DNA from: an uncultured Coriobacteriia bacterium
Lineage (GTDB): Bacteria > Actinomycetota > Coriobacteriia > Coriobacteriales > Eggerthellaceae
Length of the DNA stretch: 50,574 nt
Direction: 5' to 3'
Assembly: GCA_949288145.1 (NCBI GenBank)
Contig: CASEJD010000056.1
Span: 1 to 50,574, forward strand
The position numbers were made by a program, and so were the translations under genes. Shown in pieces: positions 49,020 through 50,574 of this stretch; the stretch's first letter is position 1, and the number at the start of each line of letters is the position of its first letter. The notes under the pieces were generated by a model, which did no database searches, was not told the origin of the DNA, and was given only the letters and a program-made list of their open reading frames with translations.

Positions 49020-50574
49020 TCAGCGCTCGAGCGCGATTTTTTCCACGGTAATGCGCGCCAACGCCTCCTCGTCGAGCACGCAGCCAAGTCCGTGCTCGAA
49101 CCCGTCGCCGTTGAGCTCCACGTAGCCGCACTGCAGTACGAAGGCGGGTCGCGCCACGTCCCGCGGGAAGTAGCGGGCGGAGTCGCTCAAGTCGCCCGGC
49201 ACCGCGCAGCATGGCAGGGTCTCGAAGGCGGCGTGCAGGCGCTTAGAAATGCCCGTGTCGTACATGCCGCCCATCCACACGCTCACGCCGTGGCGCTGCG
49301 CCCACTCGCAGAACGAGAGCGCCGGCCCCACGCCGCCGAACTTCGCGATCTTCACGGCGTACCAGCGCAGCTGCGGGAACGCGAGCGCCAGGCGCAGGTC
49401 GTCGTAGCTCGCGAAGCTCTCATCCAGGCAGATGGGCACACGCACGAGCTCCTGTAGGCGGGAAAGGCGCTCGAACAGTTCGCGTGGGCCTTCCCCCTCG
49501 CGCGGCTTGAGCGGCTCCTCGACGCAGCGCACGCCGAACGCCGCCAGCTCGTCAATGACGCGCTCGGCCTCGCGAGCGTCGTCGTAGCTCTGGTTCGCGT
49601 CGACCATGAGCTCCAGGCGCGGGAAGGCGAAGCGCACGGCCCGCACCGGCTCCACGTCCTGGCCCGGCGCGATCTTGAGCTTCGCGCGCGGGATGCCCGC
49701 CTCGACCGCCGCGCCCACCGCGGCGACGAGCTCGTCCTCCGGCATGAGCCCAAAGACTGCACCGCCGGGCACGAGGGTGCGCGCGGGCACCTCGGCGGCA
49801 ATGCGCTCGCCGTCCTCCACCGGACGCTCGTCGGCCTCGGCCTCGCGCACGGGACCGGCGCACGCGGTGCCCGCCGGCAACGCGCTTCCGGCGCCGGCCG
49901 CATCGGAGGCGTCCGCCTCCACCACGCGCCCGCCGTACGGCTCGCCGCCGATGAGCTGCCACAGTGGCTTGCCCACTATCTTGCCGTAGAGGTCCCACAG
50001 TGCCGGCTCCAGCGCGCCGCACGCGAGCGGGTGATCCGCCGCGCCCGGGCACTCGAGCAACGCGTCCATGACCTGCCGCGGGTGCGCGTACGTGCCCGCG
50101 AGTACGCGCGGGGCAAGCTCCTCGCGCAGCAAGCGCTCGTCCTCGTCGAGCGTCTCGGGCAGGTACCAGTCCGTCGCGAACGCCACGCCCTCGGCGATGC
50201 CCGTGCGGCCTTCATGGTCCGTCACGCGCACCAGGAGCGACTCGCGCTCTTCGAGCGTCGTCTTCGCTGTGCGGATGGGCTTCACGAGCGGCTGCTTCAC
50301 GCAGAAGACCTCGACCCGCTCCACGCGGATGCGCTCGTCGTAGGCACGGCGCAGCGCCGTGCGGTCGACCTTGCCGATGCCCGTGCGCGGGAACTCCTCG
50401 ACGACGAGCACGTCGTCGGGACGGTACACCTTCGAGAGCACGCCTTCGAGCGCAGCGCCCACGCCTTCGGCGAAGCGCTGCGCGGAAGCCCCCGGTGCCA
50501 GGCGCTCGTCCTGCGGCTCGGCGGCAGCGTTTGCCGCCGCACTCGACGGCACGAAGCGCGACGGGCCGGCAAGG
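49020..50574 (-). CDS. menC: MenE-tail/MenC (o-succinylbenzoate synthase) fusion, partial
   Basis: The reading frame has no stop up to the right edge (50574), so its 5' end lies outside. The visible N-terminal part ends with YRPDDVLVVEEFPRTGIGKV, the C-terminal tail of an AMP-forming acyl-CoA ligase (MenE type). It is then fused to an enolase-superfamily domain with KLKIAPGQD (KxK), LMVDANQS (Asp), VEEPL (Glu), CLDES (Asp) and VKIAKFGG (Lys), as in o-succinylbenzoate synthases for menaquinone synthesis. A roughly 55-residue Ala/Glu-rich insertion follows IGGEPYGGR. A dipeptide epimerase is the alternative. The stop is at 49020. Confidence 0.8.
   Translation of the reverse strand, partial: LAGPSRFVPSSAAANAAAEPQDERLAPGASAQRFAEGVGAALEGVLSKVYRPDDVLVVEEFPRTGIGKVDRTALRRAYDERIRVERVEVFCVKQPLVKPIRTAKTTLEERESLLVRVTDHEGRTGIAEGVAFATDWYLPETLDEDERLLREELAPRVLAGTYAHPRQVMDALLECPGAADHPLACGALEPALWDLYGKIVGKPLWQLIGGEPYGGRVVEADASDAAGAGSALPAGTACAGPVREAEADERPVEDGERIAAEVPARTLVPGGAVFGLMPEDELVAAVGAAVEAGIPRAKLKIAPGQDVEPVRAVRFAFPRLELMVDANQSYDDAREAERVIDELAAFGVRCVEEPLKPREGEGPRELFERLSRLQELVRVPICLDESFASYDDLRLALAFPQLRWYAVKIAKFGGVGPALSFCEWAQRHGVSVWMGGMYDTGISKRLHAAFETLPCCAVPGDLSDSARYFPRDVARPAFVLQCGYVELNGDGFEHGLGCVLDEEALARITVEKIALER

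Noticed and set aside
46621-49125. 834-codon plus-strand open frame rich in His/Arg/Ala
   Set aside because: Antisense to the permease and xpt genes; composition is a shadow of high-GC codons.

Overview
The window looks like a chromosomal segment of a strictly anaerobic, high-GC actinobacterium of the Coriobacteriia, most likely family Eggerthellaceae (Slackia/Eggerthella/Adlercreutzia type). The grounds are a Tat-exported molybdopterin oxidoreductase operon, a secreted flavoprotein paired with a multihaem cytochrome, membrane-embedded LuxR regulators beside respiratory operons, rubrerythrin, and a menaquinone-pathway gene. No species is assigned; the genus is inference.

Layout. 0-4 kb: the 5' tip of a 16S rRNA gene (minus strand, running off the left edge) with its leader and promoter, pyrE, a ClC-type ion channel, a GH25 lysozyme lipoprotein and the initiator tRNA. 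4-11.5 kb: a segment flanked by tRNA-fMet 3'-end repeats (intact tRNA on the left, a partial copy on the right). It carries an SPFH/zinc-ribbon protein, a DUF4428 protein, a membrane LuxR regulator, an orphan solute-binding lipoprotein and a two-domain lipoprotein. It looks like an integrated island without a recognisable integrase. 11.8-21.1 kb: a seven-gene minus-strand operon for a DMSO-reductase-type enzyme (NapG-like, NapH-like, an unknown repeated-domain protein, catalytic subunit, Fe-S subunit, DmsC-like anchor, TorD-like chaperone), with a divergent multi-span LuxR regulator. 21.4-24.1 kb: an EamA transporter, then a decayed stretch with a frameshifted RelE-type toxin and inverted repeats.

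24.1-29.1 kb: a small PNPOx-fold protein, a second multi-span LuxR regulator, and a divergent Tat-lipoprotein flavoprotein with a five-haem NapC-like cytochrome. 29.3-37.3 kb: housekeeping and accessory genes (alpha/beta hydrolase, DUF2148 protein, an 11-residue-repeat protein, rubrerythrin, TetR, DUF2252, small alarmone synthetase, a zinc-finger microprotein) with several MITE- or REP-like palindromes. 37.4-37.6 kb: a promoter, structured segment and terminator that look like a free-standing small RNA. 37.7-40.9 kb: a DhaK/DhaL/class II aldolase/VOC cluster. 41-44 kb: LOG-family and Nudix enzymes and a hipBA toxin-antitoxin pair. 44-48.9 kb: metallophosphoesterase, adenine deaminase, xanthine permease and xanthine phosphoribosyltransferase, forming a purine-salvage group. 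49-50.6 kb: a MenE-tail/MenC reading frame that runs off the right edge.

Taken together, the genes describe an organism that respires anaerobically with exported reductases fed by quinol, senses substrates through membrane LuxR proteins, and salvages purines. The least explained parts are the tRNA-fMet island with its shared palindromic motif, the putative small RNA, the 11-mer repeat protein and the unknown protein inside the molybdoenzyme operon.
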